64,000 bases of DNA from Apoderus coryli (GCA_911728435.2 OU452198.1:8094001-8158000); one strand, 5' to 3'; positions 1-11,364 are shown, counted from the stretch's first letter. Notes: a model not told the origin generated them from the letters alone. Made by a program: numbers and translations.

Positions 1-431
1 AAAATTTTCAAACTTGAATTTCTCGAAAACTTTTAAGTTTTTCGAGAAAAAACAAGTATGCCTTTTTATGTAGAAAACTTTATTTTATCACATTTTTGAA
101 ACAAATGGAATAAAAGTCACAAGAAAGAAAAGTTAGGTTATAATTAATGCAAGGGTCGCCCCTTTTACCCGCCTATGGTCATCCTTTTTTTATTCAATTT
201 CATGTCAGTTTACGACATTTAACTAGGTGAATAAGTGTGCTACATTTGATTAATTCATCTTTACTCGTTTCGAAAATATTTAAAAAAAATCGTCCTCAGG
301 CAGTTATTTTTAACACCCTGTAACTTTGTACATAAGGACTTTTCGAAAAATTACAATTTAGGTTTTTTTCATGATTAGACGTCCCCAACTCGCTCACAAA
401 TTTTGACCACCTATTTTAGAAACACCTTGTA
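1..431. repeat. Dispersed repeat family F, copy 1
   Basis: This stretch recurs in the same orientation at 37113-37510, with the same order of blocks: a TTTTTCGAGAAAAAA start, GTTAGGTTATAATTAA, CCCGCCTATGGTCATCC, TTACTCGTTTCGAAAATATT and CATGATTAGAYGTCC. Both copies end near an ACACCYTGTATA motif like the element ends seen all over the window. Copy 1 has an extra AACACCCTGTAAC segment near 313 that copy 2 lacks. No coding content is visible. It may be a MITE or an untranslated part of a larger element. Confidence 0.75.
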
Positions 432-539
432 TAATAACCGCTTAGAGAAAAACAATAATGACAAAATGGCTTTACAAATACAGTCACAACTTTTCGGGAA
501 GTTCAGGATAGTTTCAAATGTATTTCATTCCAAAATATG

Positions 540-1317
540 CTTGCGGTTTAGGTAAGATTGGTATCGACCTTGCAGGGTAAAACGGTCACGTTTAGTAGGA
601 ATCCCTGGGTAGCAGTGGCAATTGCGGAAATACTTTCATCCTTGAGAGGAAGCATGACCGAATCAGATCAGCCTGATTCTCGTATCCTGCCGGTTTTGTA
701 GCTGAGCAGTCGTTTTAGGTGGCGGGGACTAGCACTGACACTAGCGCCACTTGGACCGCTGCCATCACAGGGGGCACATACTTTGTACATTCACAGTCGT
801 GGATCCAGTAGTTCAATTTCGGCGACAGTGGAAGTTAACACTACACCAGGCACAACGCTGTTACAGATGGTAAGAGTGGGATAGGTAACGGGAGACTTGA
901 TACTAAACCCCTGAGACGGCTGCAAGCCGACCGTTAGTATTGCTACTGTATTGTGCAGAGCACACAAAAAATCAAGTGTTAACACTTTTATCTATGGGAA
1001 CTACCGAATTAATTAGATCAAGTGCTGAAGTGTCTTATTGAACATACTGTTTCTTTTTTACATAATGTTCGCTTCTCTCTTGTTTTATTTCGGGGATGAA
1101 CTTATTGCAACTGTCCCAACTGATGTACCGATGTAAAACAGCATTCATCTTATTAGTAAACTGTTGTTTACGTTTACAAGATACAGAAGGAGATACTCTT
1201 CCGAAAGACGTTGATGGCAAATTATGTCTCAATTGCATGCTGTGGCGTCGAAAAGAGTTAGGAACGGCACTGCTTGCCAGGCCTCCTCTGGAACAACAAT
1301 TCTTATTGTACATTTAG
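540..1317 (+). other. GC-richer island, possible host exons (weak)
   Basis: Base composition is visibly less AT-rich than the surroundings, and short open stretches look protein-like. One runs 702-869 after a TTTTGTAG acceptor-like site and ends at ATG|GTAAGAGT, a good donor; it reads ...SATVEVNTTPGTTLLQM, loosely like the start of a cadherin repeat. Another runs about 1182-1317 after TTTACAAG and ends in LARPPLEQQFLLYI-stop. A second frame at 721-810 is also open, so the frame is ambiguous. I see no start codon context and no conserved domain that settles it. It could equally be transposon debris. Confidence 0.17.
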
Positions 1318-2714
1318 GAAAAGGTACTTATATTAACATAAAATGTACGACATATCAGTTCCAAATACATATACAACAACTAAGCACTATATCAAAATAA
1401 AAAAAGATGAGTAAATTACATATTTTTTTATTATTATGAACTCAAACAGTGAAATATTCCAGCAACAAAAAGTTGGGGCGTTATTTCCCCCGCCCCCTCT
1501 AGTTTGATACGCTAATGACTATAATTTTGGAAATCCTTGTGGTTTGACTTGTTAAGAATTAAAAATCAAATACATGTGTAAAATTTCATCAATGTACCAA
1601 AAAACGTTTCGGTAATATTCACAAAAAACCATCATCAGGGGCTAATTTTAAACGCCCTGTATCTCGGTTACAATGCGTTTGCGGACCTAAGTTAAAATTA
1701 ATTATTCTGCATTAATTTGTATTAATACATAGGGAACACCCTGTTATAAATATGTTCTTATGGACAAATCGCTGGGAACACACTCTACAAAAACATTTAA
1801 ACTCATAATTATTATTTTTCCATGGGCTACCAAGATGACCTGTGAACTGAAACGATGGCCGTGGGTAACTTTTGTAGATTTCTTAGAAAACAAACAACTG
1901 AAATGTCGTCAAAGCAGTTTTAGATATTTTAATATGATATTTTATATATGGCCACTGATGTTGCCTCGATTTGGGAAACATAAAATTGTAACAATAAATT
2001 TTAAAATAAATAAATAAACATAAAATGTACTATATGATCTTATTATAAATGGTTTTGTACGTAATAATAACTTGATTTTGTCTTGCCTGTTATTTTGTCT
2101 CCATAATTTATATGATAAATAGACGTTACTTGAATTACCTTGGTTTCAAGATGTGATTTATTCGCGACATATCGTTATGCTATTATTGTCTTGATATCAG
2201 TGTCGGAAACAATCAAAAATAAATTAGAGCGCTTCGTAAATTTTAAAGAGAATGCAATATAATCGAAAAATAAATAGCTAACGTCTTAAATATCCAGTGT
2301 GTCCCAATTTTGAATTTTGGAATGACGTTTGGGGAATGAGCAGAGCCCCCGTAAGGGCTACTAGCGACTGTGTTCAAAAAAGGATTTTGGCGCCTTAAGG
2401 CTGTTTGATCAGACTCCAAATAAAGGTATAAGGCGTGCATGATTGTGCACTTATTTTTTAATCGATTTGAAAAATTCTTTTTGAAGCATAGAAAGAAGAC
2501 TTTAACAGAGGTTTATATAGGAATAAAAAAAAATTCTTAACAATTTATTTTTTTAAGAAACTTGGATCATGTTTTTTTATTTATTTTTTTGAAGGTAAGT
2601 AGGTGCTTGAAATAAAGCAAAAAACTGAACCTTAGAAGTCATATTTATTTGTAGAGTAAAATATCAAAATGAAATAAACAGAATAAAGTCATAACAAAAT
2701 AAATTAATAGTATA
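1318..2714. other. No gene recognised; AT-rich, repeat ends
   Basis: No recognisable coding sequence. A CGCCCTGTATC motif at about 1653 and AACACCCTGTTATA at about 1735 look like the terminal motif shared by many elements here, so part of this stretch is probably transposon-derived. Short open frames (for example 1760-2017) show no motif I know. Confidence 0.5.
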
Positions 2715-3356
2715 TTGTGCAACGAACATGAAATAACATATATTTGCTACGAGTATGATCGTTACGATAAGGTTGTTAAATTTCTGGGAGTCTATCTGGA
2801 CTCGCGTTTGACATGGAATTTCCAGATTGATAACCTCTCTAAAAGATTGTCGAGTGTTAACTACCTTTTGAGGAGACTGGCGAGTACATGCTCTGAGAGC
2901 CTTTCAGGGACTTATTAACTATAGCGTTCTGTTCTGGGGTAATGCATCTCACAGCGAAAAATATTTAAAATACAGAAAACAGCAATACGCATAGTAGCAA
3001 AAGCGAATTACAAGGATTCATGCAAGCCGTTGTTTAAAAAACTAAATATTTTCACTGTTCCTGCGTTATATATTTGGCAATGTATTTTATATGTCAGAGA
3101 TAATGCAGAAGGTTTAAATATACACGGTGATATGCATGAACATAACACAAGAAAAAAAGATAGGATATGCTTACCTCAGCACAGACTGGCCCTGACTGAT
3201 AAACAGTGTTTGATCATGGGAATCAGATTTAACAACCACTTGCCACTTTCTCTCCAAAACTTGAGAGACAATGTAAGGTTTAAGCAAGGGGTAAAACTGC
3301 ATCTTCTTGAAATAATTCCGTACACTTACGCTGACTTTCTTAATTTCAAATTTTAA
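2715..3356 (+). pseudogene. LINE reverse transcriptase C-terminus, broken
   Basis: The C-terminal part of a non-LTR retrotransposon polymerase (Jockey/CR1-like). VKFLGVYLDSRLTW at about 2775 is the conserved strand after the RT palm. The frame closes at 2918, and the next part (LINYSVLFWGNASHSEK) continues in another frame. The last part, FKKLNIFTVPALYIWQ to the stop at 3356, is in a third frame. It is truncated at the 5' end and carries at least two frameshifts, so it is dead. A 3' untranslated region follows, ending in an ATT-rich tail at about 3556-3585. Confidence 0.8.
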
Positions 3357-3585
3357 ATGTATATAGACTAAAAGTTTTGTTTCTGTAGGATTTGTAATTT
3401 TACACTTATTGTGTTGTTGTTGATGTCGTTCTGTTTGTTTACTTATGGTAATGTTTTTTATTTTATTTTGTGTATTTTATATTATTTATATTACTTATAG
3501 TAGTTTTAGTATATGTATGACGATGCAGATAACTACGGTTAAGACGGAAATAAAGAATTATTATTATAATTATTATTATTATTAC
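3357..3585 (+). repeat. LINE 3' UTR and (ATT)n-like tail
   Basis: Continues directly from the broken RT and ends in AATAAAGAATTATTATTATAATTATTATT-type sequence, the simple tail typical of Jockey/CR1-type insertions. The same kind of tail occurs at 4868-4886 and 27040-27057. Confidence 0.6.
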
Positions 3586-3594
3586 GAGTAGGAA

Positions 3595-4230
3595 ATGGTC
3601 ATTTCATGTCAGTTTCACACTATACTTTTTCTACGACTTAAATCTCCTGAACTTCTAAGTAAATGTATTGAGCTATTAAAACATGAACTTGTAACTGATA
3701 TCAACGCGAGTGATATAAATAATGTGTATAGACTTGGCAGATCTGATACGGCCCCTGTTGTCCTGGAATTTGTGTCGTACATTAAAAAACGTTCGCTGTT
3801 TGTCAATAAAGATCTTCTAAAGAAGCTGAATGGTAAGGGCATATCAATTTCTAATGATTTGATTCCTTCTGAACGTGAGGAACAAAAAATTCTTCGTATT
3901 CACTTTAAAGAAGCCAAATCACAGCAAAGGGATGTTAAAATTTTCGGCAATAAGCTAAAAATTGACGGTTCTGTTTATACAATTGTTGATCTCAAGACTA
4001 TTGAATCTCTTAGCAGTGAGTCGGAAGTAGCTGAAAATGACTTGAGTAATGGTGTAGCTGTTCCGGCTCATGTAAACAGGAGTCAAACAGCTGCGTCAAC
4101 GTGTGGTGTAAAACTCGGGGATAAGCCTACGGTCGTAAATAAACTTTCTACGGCACAGAGTAACCTAACCAATAATCCGAAAAGAAAGAGACAGAAATTT
4201 CAATATAGCCCAAACCTTTCAGATATATAA
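3595..4230 (+). pseudogene. LINE ORF1 nucleic-acid-binding protein
   Basis: An open frame of about 200 residues resembling the ORF1 protein (L1-type RRM / transposase_22-like region) of insect LINEs. DINASDINNVYRLGR is followed by PVVLEFVSYIKKRSLF, ISISNDLIPSEREEQK, then a second basic block and a lysine-rich tail (NPKRKRQKF). ORF1 proteins coat element RNA and act as chaperones. The start is uncertain: coding similarity begins after the upstream LINE tail at about 3640, so the N-terminus is probably lost. The stop at 4230 is followed at once by the end of an ORF2, so ORF2 is almost wholly deleted. Confidence 0.72.
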
Positions 4231-4231
4231 G

Positions 4232-4324
4232 TTGTATAATAAGATTCAGGATACTTTGAAGTCGTTAAGCCTATTCACATTCAGACGAAAATTGCGTGAT
4301 CTTTTGTTAAATTCACTCTTATAA
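4232..4324 (+). pseudogene. LINE ORF2 extreme C-terminus
   Basis: Reads LYNKIQDTLKSLSLFTFRRK...LLNSLL-stop, the typical last 30 residues of CR1/Jockey-type polymerases (LYN-LP-..-FRR-L). It begins one base after the ORF1 stop. With the preceding ORF1 it makes an internally deleted LINE. The 3' UTR follows to at least 4550. Confidence 0.65.
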
Positions 4325-4619
4325 AAGATACATACATTATTTCTTTGTTATTAACTAGAATTTTGTTTACATTTTTTTATTATTGTTGTAATATTAATTA
4401 TATTTCTATTTCTTAGTTTTCTTGTTGAATTTTGTATTTTAAGGTACGTACGTAGATTTCAAAATCAGTAGTTATACTGCCCTCTAGACCTTTTTGTAGT
4501 TTTTTTGGTAATGTAATAATTATTAGAGTTGTAACTTGTTTTTTTTTTTTGAACTGCATCAAGAATCTTTAAGTAATAGAGCAATATTTGGGAGATCTTT
4601 TTGATATTGTATAGAAAAT

Positions 4620-4886
4620 TTGTATAATAAAGTTCCAATAGATCTTAAGTTACTAAAAGGATTTCAATCTAAAAGAGTTATAAGGGAAATTATAACTAGA
4701 TTTATTTAATTCACTGTTTTGTCCAATTTCTGAGTTTTTAAGTTTATGTAATTATGTAATTTTTATTGATTTTGGTTAGTTTGTTTTAGTACATACGGTA
4801 AATAATTATAAGCTAAGATATAAAGTAAAGCTTCGGCTTTACCTTTTGTATTTATTTACAATAAAGTCTTTATTATTATTATTAAA
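4620..4886 (+). pseudogene. Second LINE 3' end, tail and (ATT)n
   Basis: Reads LYNKVPIDLKLLKGFQSKRV...ITRFI-stop (4620-4709), again the last residues of a non-LTR polymerase but different from the one at 4232. A 3' UTR follows with a small hairpin (GTAAAGC/GCTTTAC around 4826-4843). The end is AATAAAGTCTTTATTATTATTATT at 4861-4886. A heavily 5'-truncated insertion. Confidence 0.6.
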
Positions 4887-5190
4887 TGTGCTGGTGTAAC
4901 CTTCGTTGATGAATTCTAAAATTGGGATTTTCAGAGAACCAATACCGACAATTTTGTGATGAAACAACATCATTGGTTGCGCATGTGGATTCATCTGAGA
5001 AAATTATAAAATGATGATAATATCGCTCTTCTATAATTTTTCTGTAATAGTTAATGATCTCCTTCTTCAAGTATATGTTTATGAATAGCTTTATAGGCCC
5101 TAATTTTTTTTGCTGTATAAATTCGTCGATGCTCGGACTTGCTAATATTAACGATACCTGATCTCTCACTTCTATGTAACCTTCCGCCAA
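4882..5190 (-). pseudogene. Tc1/mariner-type transposase fragment
   Basis: Minus-strand open frame containing IIFSDESTCATNDVVSSQNCRYW followed by ENPNF, the block around the first catalytic aspartate of DDE_3-type (Tc1/mariner superfamily) transposases; the usual DEATF is DESTC here. About 100 residues of a roughly 340-residue protein remain, with no helix-turn-helix and no second or third catalytic residue. The 3' side abuts the LINE tail at 4886. Confidence 0.72.
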
Positions 5191-6100
5191 CGTGGACTAC
5201 CTAAATAATTATTGTTGTTTAGAACAACATCGACAAATGTTAATGGAAATTTGTCAATGTTCTTATGAAATTATCACGGTAAACACTTGTGGTAAGCACT
5301 AACAGGTAAATTGTAAATAATAAAACAAAAGTTAGGTTATGTCGCAATATGTAAACAGAGGCTGACCCACGCATGCGTAGTAATGCTAAAGTTTAGTCTC
5401 TATTTACTAAATCTTAATACCAAAGTAATGAAACTGTTCACAATTACTAATTTTATCTTTTAAACGAAAACAAGAAATAATAGTATTTTACTATCTGAAA
5501 TGTTTATATTTTACAATTTTATTGTCTATGTAGTACACCAGTCTATTTATGAACAAACATAAAATATTAAATCCCTTGCAAAATTATGTTTATGTTTATA
5601 TTGTCAGTAGAAAAACAAATCACAAAAAATATAATATATTTTTTAATCTTGTATTTTTGACTTGAACCTTGTTATAGGTACAATTTTTGAATAATTCTTT
5701 CTTTTTCTTGAAGTAAAAGTTCTATTATATACAATTTTAGAGAAGTATTGTACCTGAAGAAGGCTAATGAGCCGAAACGTAGTACAGTGACATGAAATAA
5801 AACATATTTCAAAGAAAAATTTAATTTCCCTTTTATAATAGAACCTTTAAGAAAATGAAAGAATTATTCAAAAATAATATATTTGAATGTAAAGGATTAA
5901 GTAGTGCATATTCAAGTGGAGTATATTGTGAATAAAACGAAAAGGTTTCCAAAAATCGCGATTGGCAGTCTGGTGTAATGAATTAGGAGATTGTCGTCAT
6001 TGAGTTTTCTAAGCCTAGTGAACAATAATGAACAGAGGAGTCAGAAGTATTTTTTAATCATAATTTATTTGGTTGATTTAAAAATTTTTTGAGATATACA
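5191..6100. other. Non-coding; inverted repeat with CTGAAGA cassette
   Basis: No gene seen. At 5754-5778 there is CTGAAGA, a GGCT-AATG-AGCC hairpin and GAAAC, one of the recurring ribozyme-like cassettes. It is flanked by an imperfect inverted repeat: TTGAATAATTCTTTC near 5686 and its complement near 5857-5875. This suggests a small retroelement-like unit. Confidence 0.5.
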
Positions 6101-6134
6101 GGGTGGTCCAGGTTAAACGTCATTAACTTTGACA
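6101..6134 (+). repeat. Terminal motif of a TACAGGGTGG element
   Basis: ATATACAGGGTGGTCCAGG followed by TTAAACGTC is an element left end. The reverse complement of 8150-8172 (GTAGAGGGTGGCCC) is a plausible partner, which would make the RTE fragment below an insertion inside it. The internal match is too short to be sure. Confidence 0.4.
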
Positions 6135-6135
6135 G

Positions 6136-7044
6136 GTGATAGAACACATTCGTGTGGAAAAAGGTGTCAGACAGGGTTGCAATCTAAGTCCCCTTCTATT
6201 CAACATTTACGGGGAATGGATCATGAGAAGAGCGTTAGAAGACTGTAATGGAGGTATAACTATGGGAGGCAACAAAATCAGTAACCTTCGATATGCCGAT
6301 GACACTACCCTGATTGCAGCATCGAAGGAGGAGCTCATTGAACTTTTGAAACGAGTGGAACGGTTTAGTAATGAGGTTGGCCTAAGTATCAATAAAAACA
6401 AGACCAAAATTATGATTGTAGACAGAGTAAATAACAATCAACCTGAGACAAAAAGTATGAATCATATAGAAACGGTCCACAAATTTGTCTACCTGGGCTC
6501 CTTAATATCTAATGATGGTGGCTCTAGTGATGAAATAAAACGCAGAAGTGCAGTGGCAAAGGAAGCAATGGTAAAACTTTCAAACATCTGGAAAAGCCAC
6601 GACATCTCAATTAACACCAAAATGAGGTTGGTCAGAAGCCTGATCTTCTCCATTTTTCTCTACGGGTCAGAATGCTGGACACTGAAACAGTCGGATAAGA
6701 ATAAAATAGACGCTTTCGAAATGTTCTGTTGGCGTAGAATGCTGAGAGTGTCGTGGACCGAAAAGAGGACCAATCAATCCATTCTGGATCAACTAAAAAT
6801 AAGGAAGAGACTACGCACAATAGTAGTAGAAAAAATTGCCAAATTTTTTGGCCATGTAGTGAGGAGGAAAGGATTAGAAAGACTCACTTTGGAGGGTTGG
6901 GTAAATGGCAAAAGATCCCGAGGAAGGTCCCCAACAAGATATACAGACCTCATAACGAATATTACAGAGGAAAACTTAACACAAACATTCAAATTGGCCG
7001 AAGATCGACAACAATGGAAAGCCATTACAAAAGATAGCCCATGA
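6136..7044 (+). pseudogene. RTE-clade LINE reverse transcriptase, 3' half
   Basis: An uninterrupted frame of 302 residues from the middle of an RTE-type endonuclease/reverse transcriptase. GVRQGCNLSPLLFNIY, then the catalytic box LRYADDTTLIA, then VYLGSLISNDGGSSDEI, then the RTE-typical thumb and tail blocks (YGSECWTLKQ, RRMLRVSWTEKR, HVVRRKGLE, GKRSRGRSPTRY). The first half (AP endonuclease and RT fingers) is missing, as usual for 5'-truncated copies. The frame opens on GTG within coding sequence, so no real start exists. After the stop comes a short purine-rich 3' end (GAAGAAGAAGAAC). This copy has no visible stop or frameshift and looks younger than its neighbours. Confidence 0.88.
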
Positions 7045-7497
7045 TCACGATGCTCGCAGTCGAGCTCCCGACCAAGAAGAAGAAGAACAATAAGAAAAAA
7101 GTAGACTTTTATAAGAAAATTTTGTTAAGAAATGTTTCCTAACAAAGATAAAGAGTGTTAAATTGTTGGTAAAAAACTAGTTTTCTCGTCATAACTACTT
7201 AATCGATTTCCGTCCAATTTCGCATACAGACTAACGTAGTAGATCTCTAAGTAATGATTGACATAATTTGAAAAAATTCTACAGTGGCGTAGATACTGGC
7301 GGTCGGCACCCATTCTGCCCTCCTAATCTTCGCCGCCACTGGATATTTTACAAAGAAGATTACATTTTTGCATTGCTTATTTAATTTTGGGAAAAAAGTT
7401 ACCCTTGCAATTTTTCAATTTATGGCTTTGTTTTTCAGAGACCTATTATAATTTAAAGTGATGTAAGCAGACCAACAGTTCTGACTTAACTACCAAA

Positions 7498-8132
7498 CAA
7501 ATACGATATGAGCAGCCAAAATCTTTTTATTATTTGTTACTAAACGTATGTGTTTCCACGACTTAATGATAACCTTTTTTTTTAAACATCTTGACCGATC
7601 ATCTTTTCGATTTGTTCGATGTGGTGCCTCTTGGTAGACGAATCAATAGCTGCTTCCAAATGAATGGCGCTCCTGCCCATTTTGGAAGAATGTGAGGGCA
7701 TGGATGAATGAAAACTATCAAGAGAGATGGATAGGGCCGTTGACACAAAATGATCCACCAGAACCTGGACAGGGGCCAGTGGCGTGGCCTCCAAGATCAC
7801 CAGATATTACGCCTATGGATATTCATGTGTGGAGATATTTAAAAGACATTTGTTTACGAAACGACAGTGGAAACTCGAGAAGAGCTGGTGAAACGTATTG
7901 AAGAGGCCTGCCGTCAACTGAAGGGAAATTATCCACAAGTAGCAATTAATTCCGTGGCCAAAAGAGTTAAAAAATGTATTGATATTGGTGGAGTCCATTT
8001 TAAGAAATTATTAGTGTAATTTAATTATTTATTTGTAATTTTTTGTATCTTTAATGAAGCATAATTATGGGCTAGTAAGAAATAAAATGTTTAAAAATAT
8101 TTTGGCTGCTCATTGCTCATATCGTATTTGAG
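7498..8132 (+). mobile_element. Short TIR element with transposase tail
   Basis: AAATACGATATGAGCAGCC near 7498 is matched in inverted orientation by GGCTGCTCATTGCTCATATC near 8102-8132, which has a small internal duplication. Between them lies the C-terminal half of a mariner-type transposase. An internally deleted DNA transposon copy. Confidence 0.6.
7645..8019 (+). pseudogene. Mariner-type transposase C-terminal part
   Basis: Begins with SCFQMNGAPAHFGR, where the usual second catalytic aspartate (QQDGAPAH) is Asn. After a +1 shift, VRAWMNENYQERWIG follows, then GPVAWPPRSPDITPMD with the third catalytic aspartate. After another shift comes REELVKRIEEACRQLKG and a GGVHFKKLLV-stop end at 8019. 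Two frameshifts and the Asp-to-Asn change show it is inactive. DDE_3 family, Tc1/mariner superfamily. Confidence 0.78.
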
Positions 8133-10065
8133 TTCCCAAAAGATATCGTCCTGTTTGGGCCACCCTCTACATACAAGCAAACATTGTAATTCTTCTGGCA
8201 TAGTAAAATGTTTGTTAGCTAAATATTATATCATATCCAAACTGATGATGACCCTAGCTAGGGTCGAAACATGTATTTTTATTATTTGAAAAAAAGATAA
8301 GTATTAGAACAATTTGGTGGAGGCGACAACGTTTCATTATCCAGGATATTGGACTTCCACAGTAGTATGGACTAATTCTTCTAAAACATACATATTTGTT
8401 CCTTAATTAAAATATTTTTCCTGATATCAAAGCAAAAGGCATTGCATAAATCATTTATGTTCTATCGTACAGATTCCAGAGGCGTACCTCATCAGTACCT
8501 TCTATGGTAATCACCTGCTGAGTCCTCTCAGATGGGGGTCGTTCCCATAAATCATTTAACTACCGATCATATTACATATAATTAAAAAAAAATCGTGCAA
8601 TTATAGATGTGTCAAAGGTTTATTTATGCACAGAGTGCCACAGAGAAATGAACCGACCAGCTGATCAAAATATACAGTATGTAAAAAGGAAAACGTTGCT
8701 TTTTGAAAGGGTTGACTTCTTAATTATTATAAATGAGCATTTATTATTTTATATTCCTGTTTATCCTTCCTGATGAGAGGTATTCGAATTGCTGCTAGTT
8801 GTTATAGATTTTCATACATCTAAAAGCTGATTACTCATGATTGTGTCAAAAACTGTACTGATCAGTGGAGTGATTGACAGCTATATTCGTGATTTCTTTT
8901 GGTATATATCGCGGATACGCGTTGTATATGAAGTGTAAACAGCGACATCTAGTGTTTAAGCGGTAATGTGCTGTGTAAACAAATAATCACTTCCAGACAA
9001 GTGGTTACTGACCCCATTAGGTCACTGGATGTCGCCACATACATGTTTCATATGTAGAGCAAAATTGATTTTATAGGAAAATATTAAATACTGAACACCA
9101 ATCTAAATTTTTTAGACTGGATAAGAGAATCAATTAGATCATTGAAATTAAATAGTTACACTGTCACACTGAAGAAACATGGGTCATTTATTTCTTCTGC
9201 CCAAACAGCAGATTAAACAGTGACATTTAGTGTATGTATCTACATCTGACGTCTTAAGAAAGGCTCCTGGATTTTCTCCCCGCTAACACAAAGATGATCC
9301 TGCCGATTGCTTTAATAACAAGGAAGCTTTACTCCTAAATAAAAATTTTTAGAAACTCGGAGACCAAGTTTCTGTCGCAAATTCTTTCATAAATTGGCTG
9401 GTGCAGCAATTTTTTTTAAGACTACACTTGGCTTGACGTGTCGCGTTGGTATAAGCTTCTTCATTCTGAAATGGCAAAACATACCGAACACAAAAAATAA
9501 TATGTTAGTTGTCAGATTCACTGATGAGAAACAACATAAAGACAAGGTGTCTTAAGGTTGACAGATCTTGAAAAATATTAGATCAATAATTAATCACAAC
9601 TATTCTATTTTATTTTGTATAAACCAACATTTGAAGTCGGATTGACATGTTGTTACCGTCCCTCAACTAACCTATTTAAGAGTTTAAAATTTTATCAGTT
9701 CGCTCTGTATTCGAGCCACCAACAGAGCTTTAATACAAAAGTGTGTGTGCTCAACAGGTGAACGCCGGTAGATTGTCAGTTGTTTTCTGTATACACACAC
9801 TATATAAAACATCCGCACGGCCAGACATGATCTATCTCACCGGATTAGAATTATTGTACGATTTTGAAAAATAACTCGAACTAATTGGTCGAATGGGAGA
9901 GTTAATCGAGACCTGCGGCGTATGTTATTGGAAATTTTGATTTGTGTACCGTATTTATTTCACTGCTGTTCATTTTTTTATAGAATGCATTTTTTTTTTT
10001 TAGTTGTTGTAATTATCATTGGCGTTCTTGCCTTCTCTAAATGGATAATCTTATGTTGAAATAGG
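8133..10065. other. No gene recognised
   Basis: Almost 2 kb without recognisable coding sequence. It holds a TE end (GGGCCACCCTCTACA, about 8158-8172) and a CTGATGA-hairpin-GAAAC cassette at 8242-8270. Near 9680-9725 TATTTAAG is followed about 24 bases later by TATCAGTTCG, resembling a TATA box and arthropod initiator, possibly an old LTR promoter. I cannot define LTR borders. Confidence 0.4.
8242..8270 (+). ncRNA. Hammerhead-like cassette (diverged)
   Basis: CTGATGA, one extra T, the perfect hairpin palindrome GACCCTAGCTAGGGTC, then GAAAC followed by ATGTA. This has the order of a hammerhead core (CUGAUGA - stem II - GAAA), but the extra base before stem II and the poor stem I make it non-canonical. 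Compare 24146-24174, 24700-24728, 32635-32663 and 53854-53881. Confidence 0.4.
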
Positions 10066-11364
10066 TATTGGGTCTGCCAGATAACTTTTTTTTTTTTTGA
10101 AAATGCTATAAAAGAAAAACTGCTGAATATTTTCTCAAATTTCTTTTTTTATTTGAAAGTACAATCCTTCCCGTTAATAATGACAAATAATTTCATTCAA
10201 ATGGCTGCCTCGGCTGGCCATGCAGTAGCCTAAACGATCGGTCCAATTTTTAAGCACATTATCGATTGTGTGCAGCTGTATGTCACCAATGACTTCACAA
10301 ATATTGTCCTTTAAAGCGTCAATTGTCTCTGGCTTGTCGGCGTAACACTTATCTTTGACGGCACCCCACAAATAATAGTCCAACGGTGTCAAATCGCAGC
10401 TCCGAGGTGGCCAAACGACATCAGCTCTGCGGCTGATAATGCGATCTTCAAAAACAGGGCGCAAAACATCGAGTGTAGCGTCGGCTGTGTGGCACGTAGC
10501 GTCGTCCTGTTGAAACCAATATCCTCCTCTTCAATTTTTGTGAACAAAAATTCGTTCAACATGACCCGATAACGATCGCCATTGACTGTAACGGCCACTC
10601 CTTGCTCATTTTCGAAGAAAAATGGCCCAATTATGCCTCCGGACCAAAATCCGCACCAAACAGTGACTCGTTTTAGGTGCATCGGCTTTTCAATGTATGC
10701 GTGCGGCTTTTCTGTGCCCCAAATGCGACAATTTTGCTTGTTTACATATCCGCCAAGATCAAAATGAGCTTCATCTGAAAAGATTATTTTTTTGGCAAAA
10801 TCGGCATCTTCTGTAAGTCGATCGCAGGCCCACTGAGCGAAGCGAAAACGCATTGGATGGTCAGTTGGTTTCAACTCCTGAACCAATTGGACTTTGTATG
10901 GCGTCATACCAAGGTCTTTATGCAAAATTCGTCTCAATGATGTCTCCGAAATGTTCAATTGTTGAGACCGACGGTGAATTGATGTTGATGGCGCTTCACG
11001 CACACTTTCTGCCACAGCAGCAATATTCTCGGGTGTACGCACTGTTTTTGGCTTTTCACGCTTTGGTTTATCGATGAGGATGCGAGTTTCTTGCACTTTT
11101 TTCACGAGATAACGAACATACGGAGCTGACGGTGCTTCTCTTCTTCCAAAATCCGTACGCAATTTTCGCACACATTCTGCAACATTACCATGATTTTCAA
11201 AGTAATGTCGCAATATTTCCCAGCGTTGTTCAAGCGTATACACAATCATATTCGTTCAGCGGAAGGATAAAACTAATTATCTGTCAAATCAGACATGAGC
11301 TAAGTGTTACCCTTCACGAAATAAGCACTAGTTGAAAAAAAAACGTTAGATGGCGGACCCGATA
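10066..11364 (-). mobile_element. Nearly complete mariner element
   Basis: About 1.3 kb with matching ends. The left end reads TATTGGGTCTGCCAGATAAC plus a T-run. The right end, read on the minus strand, is TATCGGGTCCGCCATCTAAC plus a T-run. TA is present at both outer borders, consistent with the TA target duplication of Tc1/mariner elements. The transposase lies on the minus strand and has one frameshift. Length and structure fit a full-size mariner, making this the best preserved DNA transposon in the window. Confidence 0.9.
10174..11249 (-). pseudogene. Mariner transposase with one frameshift
   Basis: Starts at ATG 11249 (MIVYTLEQRWEILRHYFENH) with the N-terminal helix-turn-helix, then a second DNA-binding segment (TSIHRRSQQLNISETSLRRIL). 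The catalytic domain has IIFSDEAHFDLGGYVNKQNC (first Asp), VTVWCGFWSGGIIGP, WFQQDDATCHTAD (second Asp) and WPPRSCDLTPLDYYLWG (third Asp). I count about 36 residues between the last two. A single-base shift just before FQQDD, near 10525, splits it into two frames (10389-11249 and 10174-10464), so it cannot make an active enzyme as it stands. Both halves otherwise lack stops. Confidence 0.9.

Noticed and set aside
1035..1313. 92-codon minus-strand frame overlapping the plus-strand frame in the GC-richer island
   Set aside because: Both strands are open here because of composition; the minus-strand translation has no recognisable motif and lacks splice-like context.
9680..9725. TATA box plus initiator as a real promoter
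   Set aside because: The spacing (about 24 bases) is short and no transcript or LTR partner can be defined; kept only as a note in the non-coding stretch.
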